Source of the DNA: Neoscytalidium dimidiatum
Taxonomy: Eukaryota; Ascomycota; Dothideomycetes; Botryosphaeriales; Botryosphaeriaceae
NCBI GenBank assembly: GCA_037367355.1
Contig: CM074705.1
Coordinates: forward strand, 62,001 to 126,000
Reading direction: 5' to 3'
DNA length: 64,000 nt
Shown here: positions 1 through 11,855 of the stretch, piece after piece
How the letters are laid out: the number at the start of each line of letters is the position of its first letter
Numbering within the stretch: the stretch's first letter is position 1
The notes under the pieces: model-generated
The model's database searches: none
What the model saw: the letters and a program-made list of their open reading frames with translations, nothing else
What the model was told of the DNA's origin: nothing
Position numbers and translations under genes: made by a program

Positions 1-3000
1 AACCCAAGTCTTCTCCCACTCCGCTGCCTTCTCATTCTGCTCAGAAGGCGGCTTCTGCTTCTTCCAAGCCCTCCGTGAAGAGGGCATCACCCAATGCCTT
101 GACCCCAGCTCCTAGCAGTGACCCCGTCGAGCCGTCCAGTCCCGTCCGCAGCGAGAGCCCCGACAATGGCAGGGATAAAGAGAACGGTCTGCCGTCTCCC
201 CGCTCCTCTCCGAGTGTGGGTGCTGACGCGAGACCAGAAGGCCCCAATGCCCTCCACAAGGACAGCCCAACACGAAAGGTAGCTCTGCTTCCCCTGGCTT
301 TTGTTTCTTTCGCTGACCTCGTCCAGTCGAAGAAGCAGGTCAACTATGCCGAGTCCGATGCCGAAAGTGATGACAAAGACGATGTGTTTAAGCCCGTCTC
401 CGCCAACGGTGCCAACAAACGCGCTCTCAAGCGGAGGAAGATTGCTGCACTGGACGATTCCGACGGCGACGAGTTCGGCCCAGATGCTGTAGATGATGAC
501 GATGACGATGAAGGTGAGTGCCTGGAATTTAGACCGTTTGAGTATGTCCTCACGAAAAGCAGAGATGGACGATTTTATCGTCCCCGATGACTCGGACGAA
601 GAGCCGGTGTCCAAGAAGCGGAAGCGACCATCGGCAGCCTCTTCTCGCAAAACCTCCAAGCCCTCCTCGCCTCCCGTTCCCACTTCCCCTCTCGCTGAGG
701 ACGATGATATTGTCATGGAAGGCAACTCCTCCTCTACTGCTCAGCAATGGCGCTTTGACCCGGACGACGTCAACTCGTCCGCCGTGCGCCCTCCGCCGAA
801 GTCAACAAAGAAGAACGACGGCAAGACCAAGGAAAAGGCCTACAAGACGGAGCCGGAGCAGCGCTACACCTGGCTGGCAGAGATCCGTGATGCCGACAAG
901 AATCCTCCAGGTCATCCTGACTATGACCCAAGAACTTTGTACATCCCGCCGGGTGCGTGGAACAAGTTTTCGCCCTTCGAAAAGCAGTACTGGGAGATCA
1001 AGTCTAAGTTCTGGGATACCATCGTCTTCTTCAAGAAGGGCAAGTTCTATGAGCTCTACGAAAATGACGCCACCGTTGGCCACCAGCTCTTTGATTTGAA
1101 GCTCACCGACCGCGTGAACATGCGCATGGTCGGTGTCCCGGAGTCGTCCCTGGACATGTGGGCCAACCAATTCGTCGCAAAGGGCTACAAGATCGCCAAG
1201 GTCGACCAAATGGAATCCGCGCTCGGCAAAGAAATGCGCGAACGCGGTGGTCCAGCAAAAAAAGAGGAGAAGATTATTCGCCGTGAGCTCTCGTCCGTGC
1301 TGACGTCCGGTACTCTCGTCGACGGAGCCATGCTGCAGGATGACATGTCTACCTACTGCGTGGCTATCAAGGAGGTTGACAGGGACAATCAGTCTGTCTT
1401 TGGCATAGCATTCGTCGATACCGCCACTGCTCAATTTCATCTCTGCGAGTTCGTCGACGACGCCGACATGACCAAGTTTGAGACCTTTGTGGCTCAGACT
1501 CGGCCAGGCGAGCTGCTCCTGGAGAAGTCTTGCATTTCCGCCAAGGCACTGCGCATCTTGAAGAACAACACCGGACCCACCACCATTTGGAACTACCTGA
1601 AGCCTGGCAAGGAGTTCTGGTCTGCTGACACCACGTCGCGAGAGATCGAGGCCAGCGACTATTTCGTGTCGCCCGATCAGGATAACATCGAGGCCTGGCC
1701 TACTGTGCTTAGGGATGCCCGAGAGAACCATGAGCTGGCCATGTCCGCCTTCGGTGCACTATTCCAGTATCTTCGTATGCTTAAGATCGAAAGAGACCTT
1801 GTCACCCTGGGCAACTTTGCCTGGTACGACCCGATCAGGAAAACTACCAGCCTTGTCCTGGACGGCCAGAGCCTGATCAATCTGGAAATCTTTGCCAACA
1901 GCTTTGATGGCGGTACTGAAGGCACACTGTTCTCCATGCTCAACCGGTGTATCACTCCCTTCGGCAAGCGCATGCTCAAGCAGTGGGTCTGCCACCCACT
2001 TGCAGATGCGCGGAAAATCAATCAACGTCTCGACGCTGTCGATGCCCTGAACGCCGATAGGACGGTCATGGACCGCTTCACAGCTTCCTTGAGCAAACTT
2101 CCGGATCTTGAGCGCCTTTTGTCCAGAGTCCACGCTGGCAGGATCAAGGCACAGGACTTCGTCAAGGTCTTGGAGGGCTTCGAGCAGATAGAATACACGA
2201 TGAGTCTCCTTAGCGAGTTCGGCGACGGTGAAGGCGTCATCGGCCAGCTCATCTCCCAGATGCCCGATCTTGCAGGATCTCTGAAACATTGGAGGGATGC
2301 CTTCGACCGCAAGAAGGCCAAGGAGGATGGCATCCTCGTCCCTGAGCCAGGCGTCGAAGAGGATTTCGACCAGAGTCAGGAAGAAATTGAGGCAGTTCTT
2401 GCCGATCTCGAGAAGCTGCTGAAGCAATACCGGCGGGAACTTGGGTCCACGACCATCTGCTACAGGGACAACGGCAAGGAAATCTATCAGCTCGAAGTCC
2501 CGATCAAGATCAAGAGCATCCCGAAGGGCTGGGACCAGATGTCTGCTACCGCCAAGGTCAAGCGCTATTACAGCCCCGAGCTCCGTAAGTTGGTGCGCAA
2601 GCTTCAGGAGGCTCAGGAGACGCACGGCCAAATTGTCAAGGAGGTTGCGGGTCGGTTTTATGCTAGATTTGACGAGGATTACGCCACTTGGCTGGCTGCC
2701 GTCAAGATCATTGCCCATCTCGACTGTCTGATCAGCCTGGCCAAGGCTTCCGCTTCCCTGGGTGAGCCCAGCTGTCGGCCCAAGTTTGTTGACAGCGAAC
2801 GGGCGGTGCTCGAGTTCGAGGAGTTGCGTCATCCTTGCATGTTGACGAATGTTACCGATTTCATTCCTAACGACATCAAGCTCGGTGGCTCATGCCCGAA
2901 CATCGATCTTCTTACTGGCGCCAATGCAGCCGGTAAATCTACTGTTCTGCGCATGGTGAGATTTCCATGTTACTACCATTTCGTGACTTTTTGGCTGACG

Positions 3001-3692
3001 GCCTCTAGACTTGCATCGCTGTTATTCTTGCCCAGGTGGGAGTCTACCTGCCGTGTTCCTCCGCTACGTTGACGCCTGTCGATCGCATCATGTCCCGCCT
3101 GGGAGCACAAGACAACATCTTCGCGGCGCAGTCTACCTTCTTCGTGGAGTTGGCCGAGACCAAGAAGATCCTGTCCGAGGCCACCCCTCGGTCGCTTGTC
3201 ATCCTTGACGAGCTGGGCCGTGGAACTTCGTCCTACGATGGAGTTGCCGTGGCCCAGGCTGTACTTCACCACATCGCTACTCACATCGGCTGCTTGGGTT
3301 TCTTCGCTACACACTACCATTCGCTGGCGACCGAGTTCTCTGGTCACCCTGAGATTGCGGCGAAGCGTATGGCAATCCATGTCGACGACGAAGAACGCCG
3401 CGTGACGTTCCTGTATCGACTGGAAGCAGGAGTTGCAGAGGGCTCGTTCGGCATGCACTGCGCGGCCATGTGCGGCATCAATCCGCGTATCATCGAGCGC
3501 GCTGAGGTTGCTGCTAAGGAATGGGAGCACACGAGCAGGCTTAAGGAGAGCTTGGAGAAGGCTCGCGAGGCCTGCTATGTCCCGCTGGGTGTGCAGAGTG
3601 ACGTTTCCTGGATTTTGAAGGAGAACGTGGATGAGGAGGCCATTGATGAGCGCGGCCTGGATGTCCTGATGAGGGCGATTGAATCTCTGTGA
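1..3692 (+). CDS. msh6: DNA mismatch repair protein MSH6 (5'-partial)
   Basis: Predicted exons are <3-278, 327-513, 563-2955 and 3009-3692 (introns of 48, 49 and 53 nt), giving 1179 visible residues; the start lies before the window, so the N-terminal PCNA-binding motif is not seen. The N-terminal 180 residues are Ser/Pro-rich and acidic, as in MutS-homologue-6 linkers. The mismatch-recognition motif Phe-Tyr-Glu sits in GKFYELYE (about 1045-1068). The C-terminal ATPase has Walker A TGANAAGKST, which the third intron follows closely, then Walker B VILDELGRGTS and the ATHYHSLA switch region. The family pairs with MSH2 as MutS-alpha and recognises base mismatches and small loops in the nucleus. 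The first intron is a multiple of three, so reading through it would add 16 residues. Length and motifs suggest a functional gene. Confidence 0.96.
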
Positions 3693-4493
3693 ATGAGCTT
3701 GCTCTTTCTGTCGTCATGTTACAGTTTATTTCGCTATTCGGATGGAGATAAGATGTTTTTTATTTGGCGTTAGGGGGAAAGGATACCGCGGGTAATTTAG
3801 CTGCGGGCCAGTATTTCATTGCTTCAAAAGCGTAGATGGAGAGCGATCAATCAGATGCTCCTTTAGCGTTTCCATCCATGCGCATCCAATTTTCATGTCT
3901 TTGTAGGCGCTTTTAAGGTTATTGGCAAGTCTTCTGCTATCTGACTTGGGACGTGCTGTGTAGATGATGCAAGGGTTGGTTGGTGCTCGTGTTCCCAGCC
4001 ATGGTCAATGTTGCATTAACATAATACAGGGAGGTTTCTTGCCAAGAGAGCACACGAATGAAGCGTCTTGCATCTTTGTTCGAGCCAATCAGGCCAAGAG
4101 CTTGAAAATGCCGTGTTGAGCTATCGTGCCTGAGAGGGTTGAAGGAGTAAGCGCGCGACGTGCTACACTGATGTGCTCCATTTTCACTGCGTGGGTGCAA
4201 CAGTGCGTTTATCAGAGGAGACGGAGAATCCAGGCAGGCCAGGTCCTTGAGCTACGTCTGAACAAGCCTGCGGCTCTATTGTGGCCGGGGAAAGTTTATA
4301 AGAACTTCCCTGGTTATCGGTTACAAACAAGCATAATGTCCTTGAGGCTTACCGTGGAGGCAAGACTACATACCGCTAGACTTAAGCTTAACTACAAGCT
4401 AATATAAAGCCATGTTCCGCCTCACATAGGATTCCAATGCATCCCTCCACCGTCTGCGCTCCTGGTAAAAATTAACAAGCGAAGCACACTGCA
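3693..4493. other. intergenic, MSH6 3' flank
   Basis: About 800 bases between the MSH6 stop and the decayed gene at 4494. It is AT-richer than MSH6. Short open frames on both strands lack splice support or recognisable motifs. I see no RNA gene or repeat. Confidence 0.5.
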
Positions 4494-5040
4494 ATGGATC
4501 ACTTGACTTTATTCCTGCTGTCTCTGGGCGTGTTGCTCGCATTCTTTTGCCTTTCCCTCGGCCCGACCTATGTGAAATGCTACTCCGCCATCTGCGTTGA
4601 AGAGCATTTCCCCTACAAGTCCGGCTCCGTCCATTTCATCCAAGCCTGCAGGACACTGACAGAACCGCAGCGTCCGCATCCGTATCTCCGTCCACTACGC
4701 CCACCTCCTTTTCGCTTTCCTCGTCCTAACTGCCCGCCGCCTCTCCCTCGGCGGCCTCACCACCATCTGTCTCACCCACCTCCTCGCCGGCTCGCAAGGC
4801 TACTTCGCCGCCGACCAGCTGCGCTTCTACCGCTAGCACGCCCTCGCCGCCGTGGGCAGCACGGGACACCTTTGCGACGCGCTGCTTGGCCTGCCCGTCG
4901 CGCGCACCTCCGCGCTCGCGCCCGTCTTCGGCCTCGCGCCGTCGATCGTCAGAGGTAGTTTTCTTGTGGCGGGTGCCGCAGCCGGGCAAGAAGGAGAAGA
5001 AGGCTGCGAAGCTTGCGAGGTTGGTGGGGGATGCGGATAT
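4494..5040 (+). pseudogene. decayed hydrophobic membrane-protein gene
   Basis: An ATG at 4494 opens a frame beginning MDHLTLFLLSLGVLLAFFCL, a signal-anchor-like hydrophobic stretch. After about 4680 the plausible protein moves to another frame, with hydrophobic runs such as HLLFAFLVLTAR and GGLTTICLTHLLAG and then LLGLPVARTSALAPVFGLAPS. That frame is cut by TAG at 4834-4836 between FYR and HALAAVGSTGHL. Coding-like GC bias and sensible protein continue on both sides of the stop. The sequence then dissolves around 5000. The arrangement of hydrophobic segments recalls ferric-reductase-like proteins, but no heme or flavin motif is visible and I do not assign a family. A frame change plus a nonsense codon makes decay likely; an unrecognised intron near 4640-4690 could explain only the frame change. 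Confidence 0.45.
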
Positions 5041-6027
5041 GGTGCGTGAGGAGGAGGCAGGTGGTGTTGAGCTGCGAGAGACTCCACGCCGTGGGTCATA
5101 TATTCGTGGTAGAGAGGATAGCGGATGAGATTGCCACGACCGTCGTTCGCGGCGATCATGGTGGTGGGCAACCAAGTGGGAGAGATGTTGCAAGGATACT
5201 GCCAACAGTCGGGATAAGGCGCGCCTAGAAGGGCCGTATGTCTCTCATCATTCACCGTTCACATCATATGATACCGTGAATTCCGTCGTGGGCGGCACAG
5301 GAATAACTTGAGCCTTGCCGCTGGCGGAGAGCTTCGTAAAGATGCAAGCTCTTTGTAACCAGGGCAATGTCGAAACGAAACGGTTTTTCATTGTATGGAA
5401 TGTCCGCGAGAGTGAAGACGTCCATTTGCCCGATGTTGACGGTAAAATCCTACAGCGACAACCCATTTCAGGAACAAAGAGCTGACGTCACTAATGCAGT
5501 CATCCTCGCCCGAGCCGCGCATTCGGCGATAGTAGTCTCCTTTACCAAAAAATCCTCGCAGGGCCGCAAGGACAACGCTTGGGGTTTCAATCAGCCATTG
5601 GAGGACTCTTAGAGGGACCTGTCGAACCTGATAAAGCCGTTAGAGACGCGAACGAGGGTCCGGCGTGGGTTTACTTCTCCGGGCCGACGTCCTTTAGTGC
5701 CTCGGGAGAAAGCGTTTGCGTGGACTTGAACCGACGGTCCCCGAGATCTTCTCGAACCTCACTGGATTGGTATTGCGCAAAGTGGGATGTGTAACGCGTG
5801 CCGGTCGGCAAACCCGATGCGCTCTCTCGGATATGGTTGCAGAGGCTCGGCGAACGAAGATGTCGGACATAACGCACAACTCTGGCGTTGCCGCACGCGT
5901 ACGGCTGCCCCACCGCGGCTTGCTCCTATATATTTGTTATCTTGATGAATCAACTTCAGCTTCTTCTGCCTTCAATGTCTCTCGTCACAGTTCGCAAGGC
6001 GTCTTCTAGTGCTCACTCGGAGATACA
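5041..6027. other. intergenic, upstream of MFS gene
   Basis: About 990 bases. A TATA-like tatatatt lies at about 5929-5936, roughly 95 bases before the MFS start codon. Otherwise only short overlapping open frames on both strands, with no motif I can defend. Confidence 0.4.
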
Positions 6028-7893
6028 ATGGCATCTAACGCAGCCGTGAATTCTCGGGGATCCCACGGGATCACACCGCAGGCCGAGATCGAAGAACAAG
6101 ATGATCGGCATTCGCAGATTGACATCGAGAAGAATGCACTCAGTTCGGAACGACCAAATGATGACAGTAGAGAAGCGGAGCCTGAGATTGTAAGTTAGCC
6201 ACCTGTTGAATTGTACACTTATCCTATCCGAAGCGGTCTTCACTTACCTTTAGCACCACCCACGAAATGATTCCGCATAGAAATTTCGTTAAATAGGTCT
6301 TTCCTTCATTCCAGATGCTAGCTGATATCATCTACTGCATGCATATGTTCAGTATGGTGTGCACCAGCAAAGCGTCTTACTTTCACAGTTGTTGACGACT
6401 CTGCTTCATGCAAAGGTTGAAAGGGTTTACGCTTACGAGATGTTATCAAGGTATCTTGGGAAGGGCCCGATGATCCTACAAATCCAAAGAATTGGCCATT
6501 GTGGAAGAAGTGGATAGCAACGCTTCTGACCTCCCTCGGCGGTCTTGTTACATTAATGTCAGGCGCGATGATGGCTCCAGCGCTGTCGGACATCAGCCAC
6601 GCGCTTAACATCAAGCCCGAAGAAAGCCAAATCGCGCTGTCTATCTTCATCCTTGCCTTCGCCTTCGGCCCTCTACTTCTGGGCCCCTGTTCCGAAGTCT
6701 TCGGCAGGAAGCCAGTCTGGATGGCCAGCAGCACGTGCTACGTGATTTGGAATGTCATTTGCGGTTTCTCAACGAAGAGAGGCACGATGATCGCTTCGAG
6801 ATTCTTCTCTGGAATAGGAGCCAGCGCTCAGTTCGCGGTCAGTGCCTTCTCTGCTGCCCTACGCACGCGTAACCAAATGCTTACCCCGAGTCCGTAGATT
6901 TCATTCCCCGTCTTGAGTGACTGCTGGAAGCCAGATCAGCGGGGAAAGTCCTTCGCGCTCGCCACCTTCATTCCCCTGCTCGGTCCCGCGGTCGGTCCTA
7001 TCGTCGGCGGCGTCATCACCGACAGGATCGGATGGCGATGGCTCTTCTGGGTCCTCGCCGCCTTCGACGCCTTCCTCATCCTCCTCACCTTCGTCTTCTT
7101 CCGCGAGACACACGCGCAGACGATCCTCCGACGCAAGGCAAAGCGCCTCCGCAAGCAGACGGGCCGCAGCTACCGCACCGAGTTCGAGCTCTCCAGCCCG
7201 TCCTTGCTCCAACGACTGCGCGTCGGCCTGACCCGCCCCTACCGCCTGCTCACCACGCAGCCCATCCTCCAGCTGCTCTCCCTCCTGCTCGCCTACAACT
7301 TCGGCATCCTGTACATCGTGCTCTCCACCTTCGCCACCATGTGGGTGGACCGCTACGGCCTGTCGCAGGAGGCGTCCGGCCTGCACTACCTCGCGCTCGT
7401 CATCGGCTACACCGTCGCGGCGCAGGCGGGCGGCCCGGCCACCGACCGCATCTGGGCGCGCATGAAGCGGCGGCGCGGCGGCGCGACCGCGCCCGAGTAC
7501 CGCGTGCCGCTGATGGTCCCGGGCGCGCTGCTCATCCCGGCCGGGCTGGCGTGGTACGGGTGGAGCGCGCAGGCGCGGCTGCGCTGGGCCATGCCCGACG
7601 CCGGCATCGCGCTGTTCGGCTGCGGCAACATCCTCGCGACGCAGGCCATGCAGGCGTACGTCATGGACGCCTTCGCCGACCACACGGCCAGCGCCGCCGC
7701 CGCCAGCCAGTTCCTGCGCAACCTGTTCGCGTTCGCCTTTCCCATCTTCGCGCCGCGCTTGTACGACGCGCTGGGGTTCGGCTGGGGGAACAGCCTGCTG
7801 GCGTTCGTGTTCCTGGCCATGGGCGTGCCGGGCCCGTTCGTGCTGTGGAGGTACGGGGCCAAGTTGAGGCGGATGGGGAAGCCTCAGCAGTGA
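6028..7893 (+). CDS. MFS transporter, DHA1 multidrug-like
   Basis: Exons 6028-6189, 6451-6837 and 6898-7893 give 514 residues. The hydrophilic N-terminus is followed by WEGPDDPTNPKNWPLWKKW, the lead-in usual for fungal drug:H+ antiporter-1-type proteins. Next come about twelve hydrophobic segments: SEVFGRKPVW is the motif-A loop, and PLLGPAVGPIVGG is the antiporter-type motif C in TM5. The loop LSDCWKPDQRGK fits the TM4-5 region. It should sit in the plasma membrane and export small molecules by proton exchange; the substrate cannot be read from sequence. The first intron is long for this window (261 nt). The last exon is markedly GC-rich. The next downstream gene is almost 4 kb away, so no cluster context helps. 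Confidence 0.88.
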
Positions 7894-10800
7894 ATCGGGG
7901 GACCGTGGGTGAGTTCATGGTTTTGGTGATGGGGCATTTCTGGTGAGAAGACTGATGAGGGTCATGTGAAGCGGCCGTTGGAAGCAGTCTTGTGGTCCCG
8001 CGAGTGAATCCGTCCGGAGCATCGCTATACACGATAGAGTTGAAGTCGAGTTCTATTTTTTTTGAGTTTGATTGCCGAGGCTGGGTCGTTCGTTGGTCGG
8101 GTCTGAAGGAAACTGTAGTCAGTGCACGGCTGCCTGCTGGGGAGGGTCTCTGGCGCTGCACGCATCAGGGGATATGTAAACAGCCGCTCTAGGCGCTGCG
8201 CAATCGTGGATTGGGGTTCGCAAAGCAGCTCCACATGAGGAATGCTGACCGTGGGGCTCGGAAAAGCCGCGCACTGTGCGACAATCAACGCTCGTTCGCC
8301 CCGCGCGAGGTGACTTCAACCTCGCCCTGCGTAAACAATATATTGGAACCAGGTAGACGGTCGTCGTCAGGCGCTCTGCCCTGACTGTGATCGACGCTAT
8401 CCGCTCAGTCCCGTGTGGTGGCCATGCTGAGCCCTTGTTGCTGTGCCGCATCCCTGCCTTTGCGCGAGTCATCGCTTGCGTCTTGCCTTCGGGTGGCTGC
8501 GGACAATCTGCATCGCGACTCGTGTGCCGGAGGCGTCTTCGACCATCGTTTGAGAAGGCTGAAGGCGCCCCTGCCTGCGCGAACTATGTGCCGAAGTCCC
8601 GAAGGCGAAGGATTCCAAATATTGAGGAGCGAACACTCGAGCGCAGAAGCGCTCGGTGTGTGTGTGGATACGTTATATTGGAAGAAATGTCTGGCCCCCA
8701 GGTGAGCTTCCGAGTTGCGCAGTATTCACCCATGCGCTGACAAGTTGAGAAAGCAAAGCATATCACGACCTACTTTCTAGGCTACGTTGTCACACGAACC
8801 TGGGCTTATCGCGCTTTATTATAGGCTGAGCTTGCAATCCCTGTGCTCATATACTGGAGCGCCAGCTCATTCGGATAAAGACAAGGAGGCTCTCGTGGGG
8901 CTGCACCCCTGTTCAGCCTCGTGACGAGACCATGCAGAAATTTGGTATTGTCCGCCGTCGCGATCGCAAAGACGATGCCGTCTGAAACTAGAAGTGATGA
9001 ATGGTAGACTGACCTACATAGTATATCGGCATTGGGAAGCTTCACGCCTATCTTCCTCTTTGACTGCAACTCAAGTACCTTCTCGATGCGGGTTTCAGGG
9101 CTCGCGCTCTTGCGTGGATCCGACGCAATCGCCAACCGAGAGTGATGAGAGCGCTAGCGCAAGGTGCCCCTGCCATGCTCCTTTTCCCTGGCTTCTTTTG
9201 TGGGACTCGGAGCCCGTGGAGTGCGTAGGGGGGGGGGCATTGCCAAGTCGTAAATATATCTGACGAATCCGGGCGTTGCTGGTTGGTAAGGGTGTTAATC
9301 TGGTGCTGATTCGCATGCCTAGGATCATCTCCGCAGTGGAGGCAAGATCGCTTGTGGGCTAAGTGAGGACTCTGCCGCAGTCCCCGTTGACAGCTCTCGT
9401 AGCGGCTGCACCGTCTAGTATGACATCCGAGCAGCTTGTGTCCAGCGTGTGGCTTCCCCATGGCCCTAGCTAGCCTTATTAGTCTTGGGAAAGTAGTAGA
9501 CAAACGTTGATCAAATGCTCCCTGCCCTTGCAGATCTTCGTTGCCGCTTGTAAGCCCGCCGATCCGATACAAGTCGCCTCTTAGTTACGAGGGCATATGG
9601 GCCTTGGCGTTGAATTCGATGTGACATCTATGGTTCCGAATGGTCTTGATTCACGTTATTGGGGAAGATCTGGGCAAGCCGAGATGGCCATGGCCTTGGG
9701 GCTTGTTCGGTTGAGCACGCTCGGTGATGAAGGAAGTTTACCGTGATTTTTTATGAACTACAAAGCCTTTAACTCAGGACTAGAGCTTAGAATGGGAATG
9801 CTTACACAAACTCTCGGGCATAGGCAAAAGTAGAAGTTGAATGGTGATCTGCAGTGACTCTAAGAAAATGAAAGTCCAATGCTACAAGCAGTCAGGAAGG
9901 GCAGGATAGATATTAAGGAGAAAGGCCCAGCCAGCGTTTCATGGTTGATCACTACCAATTCAATCATACCGTGGGTCAAACGCGATGACCGCCGGTGTGT
10001 GATTTCCGAGTTCAGGCTGCATCGGCGCTACTTCTCAAGAAAAAAAACTTGCGGAGTGGTCTCATGGATTGAAGGACTAAGTGATCCACCATGACAGTCA
10101 GCAAATTTGATATCCTCTTTCAATAATAGCTGTCGAATACGGGTATCTTTGAGGCTTTTAGTGTAGATCGAGCAACAGTGTCGAGCACAGTTTCTAATGG
10201 CGATTCTTGATCGAAATGGTCAACTTGACAGAGCCACGGGAAGCCTGAACGTCTTGACTTCCGTGTGACTGTGAAAGACGTTTCAATGCATCGTAAAGAG
10301 ATCCACTATCCGGCCCTTACGCGTCCACTTGCAGCAGCACATGAATCATTAATTGCTCCGTGTCGCCGCAATGATATGTATCGGGAAGCGGATCAGTGCA
10401 GCATTTCGATTACCTCCGGCCGGAGTTTCTTGCGAGGAGCACGTGCTCACGAATCTCGAATCTTGAAGATCAATCCAAAGATCTCATAGGAGATTGGGCC
10501 GACATGGTTAAGTGATTGCGCCGAGGAAATTGCTCCGGTATGGTCGTGCACCTCCAGGTCGTGGTCATCGTCAAATTCTCATGCCTACATCATGGACGCG
10601 TCAGTCTTGAACATTGATCCAGTGAAGAGAACTTGAACTCGTGGCGGCATTGATTGGATCTGAGGATCATATCGGACAACCTGCACTGTATATAGATATG
10701 CTTTGGAAATGCGGCGCGCGCATGCGTCACGCGCATTGAAGAAACCCGGCGTTACTGTGGCCGTGCCTGCCCAACGGCTTTTCTGCGTACCATGGATGCC

Positions 10801-11855
10801 TTCCCGCGCTGCGAAGACGATGACACACTCACGACTCAGCCTTATCGTCAGCCATTGATCTCGAGAAGCCAAGGGACAAGCTTCGGGGGACGCAAGGACG
10901 GCGTTTGCCCTTCATGAATCACGGGGCGTCCTCGGTGTGATTTCGCAATCGGAGGTCTCCCGGTCCGGCTTCAGCGCAGGGGCTTTTTCAGCGGTGTGGG
11001 CAGCGCAGCCAGCCTCTTCATGCGCGCTTAAAAGTAAGATCGTTGTTGAGTCGCCGTTGAGCTACGCGCTGAAAATTGCTCCAACGAGGCAAGTCTCCGC
11101 CGATCTCGGATCCGGTCCTGTCAAGATCTGACCAGTGACTCTTTCACGGACCCGCGGAGCTCGGAGATCTTTAGATCTGTCCCGGGCGCCGACTTGGACA
11201 CTGCTCTTTGCCGCCTCTGATCTGCTCACGCAGCGGCCGGCCTCTCGATGACGAAGGGCTCCGATGGAGGCTGTGCTGGGTTTCAGGACTCACGGGGTGC
11301 AGAGTTTGATACTTGGCGTGCTGAGCCTGCCTCTTCTGGATACTGCCTCGAGTCGGGCTCAAGCTGTGGTTTCAGTGCGCGGAAGATGGCGAGTGCCTCC
11401 GAGAGCCCCCTGGCACGCTGGCCCGGCCTGCCAGATTGCAGATCAGCCGTGCTTTTCGGTAAGTCCTCAGATCCTGCTCGGCTATTCGAACCGTTCAGCT
11501 TGCGGGGAACCGGCATGCCGTCGCGCGCAGGGCAGAGGCTAAGCCTGGTGGGCACCCCGGCTCCGTCACTTTCATGCTCCATGACCGACGACGAGTACGA
11601 GGGGGCGACCGCGAACGCGCAGTCCAACCCTCGATCCGGCATCTTCCTACCGCGCTTAATCTTCTCCCGCGACGCCCGTCCCTCCTCCAGCTCCAGACTC
11701 GTTCTCCTTCGCAAACCTCCCAGTGGGGAGCTCTCGTCAACTCAACCCTCCCTGAAACATATAAGATCGCTCATTCTCCAGATGCCTGTTGTTTTTCGCG
11801 GTTTCCCTGTCCGGCTCCCCATCCACTACTCTGCTTAGCCCATCCTTCCCGCCGC
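7894..11855. other. gene-poor region, about 4 kb
   Basis: No gene is supported here. Open frames up to 196 residues (11248-11838 +) and 174 residues (9048-9572 -) show no domain, no splice-consistent extension and no hydrophobic pattern. A G run (about 9229-9237) is the only simple repeat noticed. A TATA-like catataag at about 11757-11764 lies 90 bases before the next gene and may be its promoter. Confidence 0.45.

Noticed and set aside
1759..2832. 357-codon antisense frame in MSH6
   Set aside because: Shadow of the coding strand; no start context, domain or splice evidence.
5700..5790. Possible tRNA with GGTTCAAGTCC box on the minus strand
   Set aside because: The T-arm does not pair (GTCGG against CCACG) and no acceptor stem could be closed.
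9048..9572. 174-codon minus-strand frame
   Set aside because: Random-looking Arg/His/Gln-rich translation, no motif, isolated in a gene-poor stretch.
10585..10872. 95-codon minus-strand frame
   Set aside because: Reads slightly protein-like but has no splice extension or family feature; not enough to call.
11248..11838. 196-codon plus-strand frame before the membrane protein
   Set aside because: No domain, no hydrophobic pattern, and the adjacent gene's promoter and leader should occupy this space.
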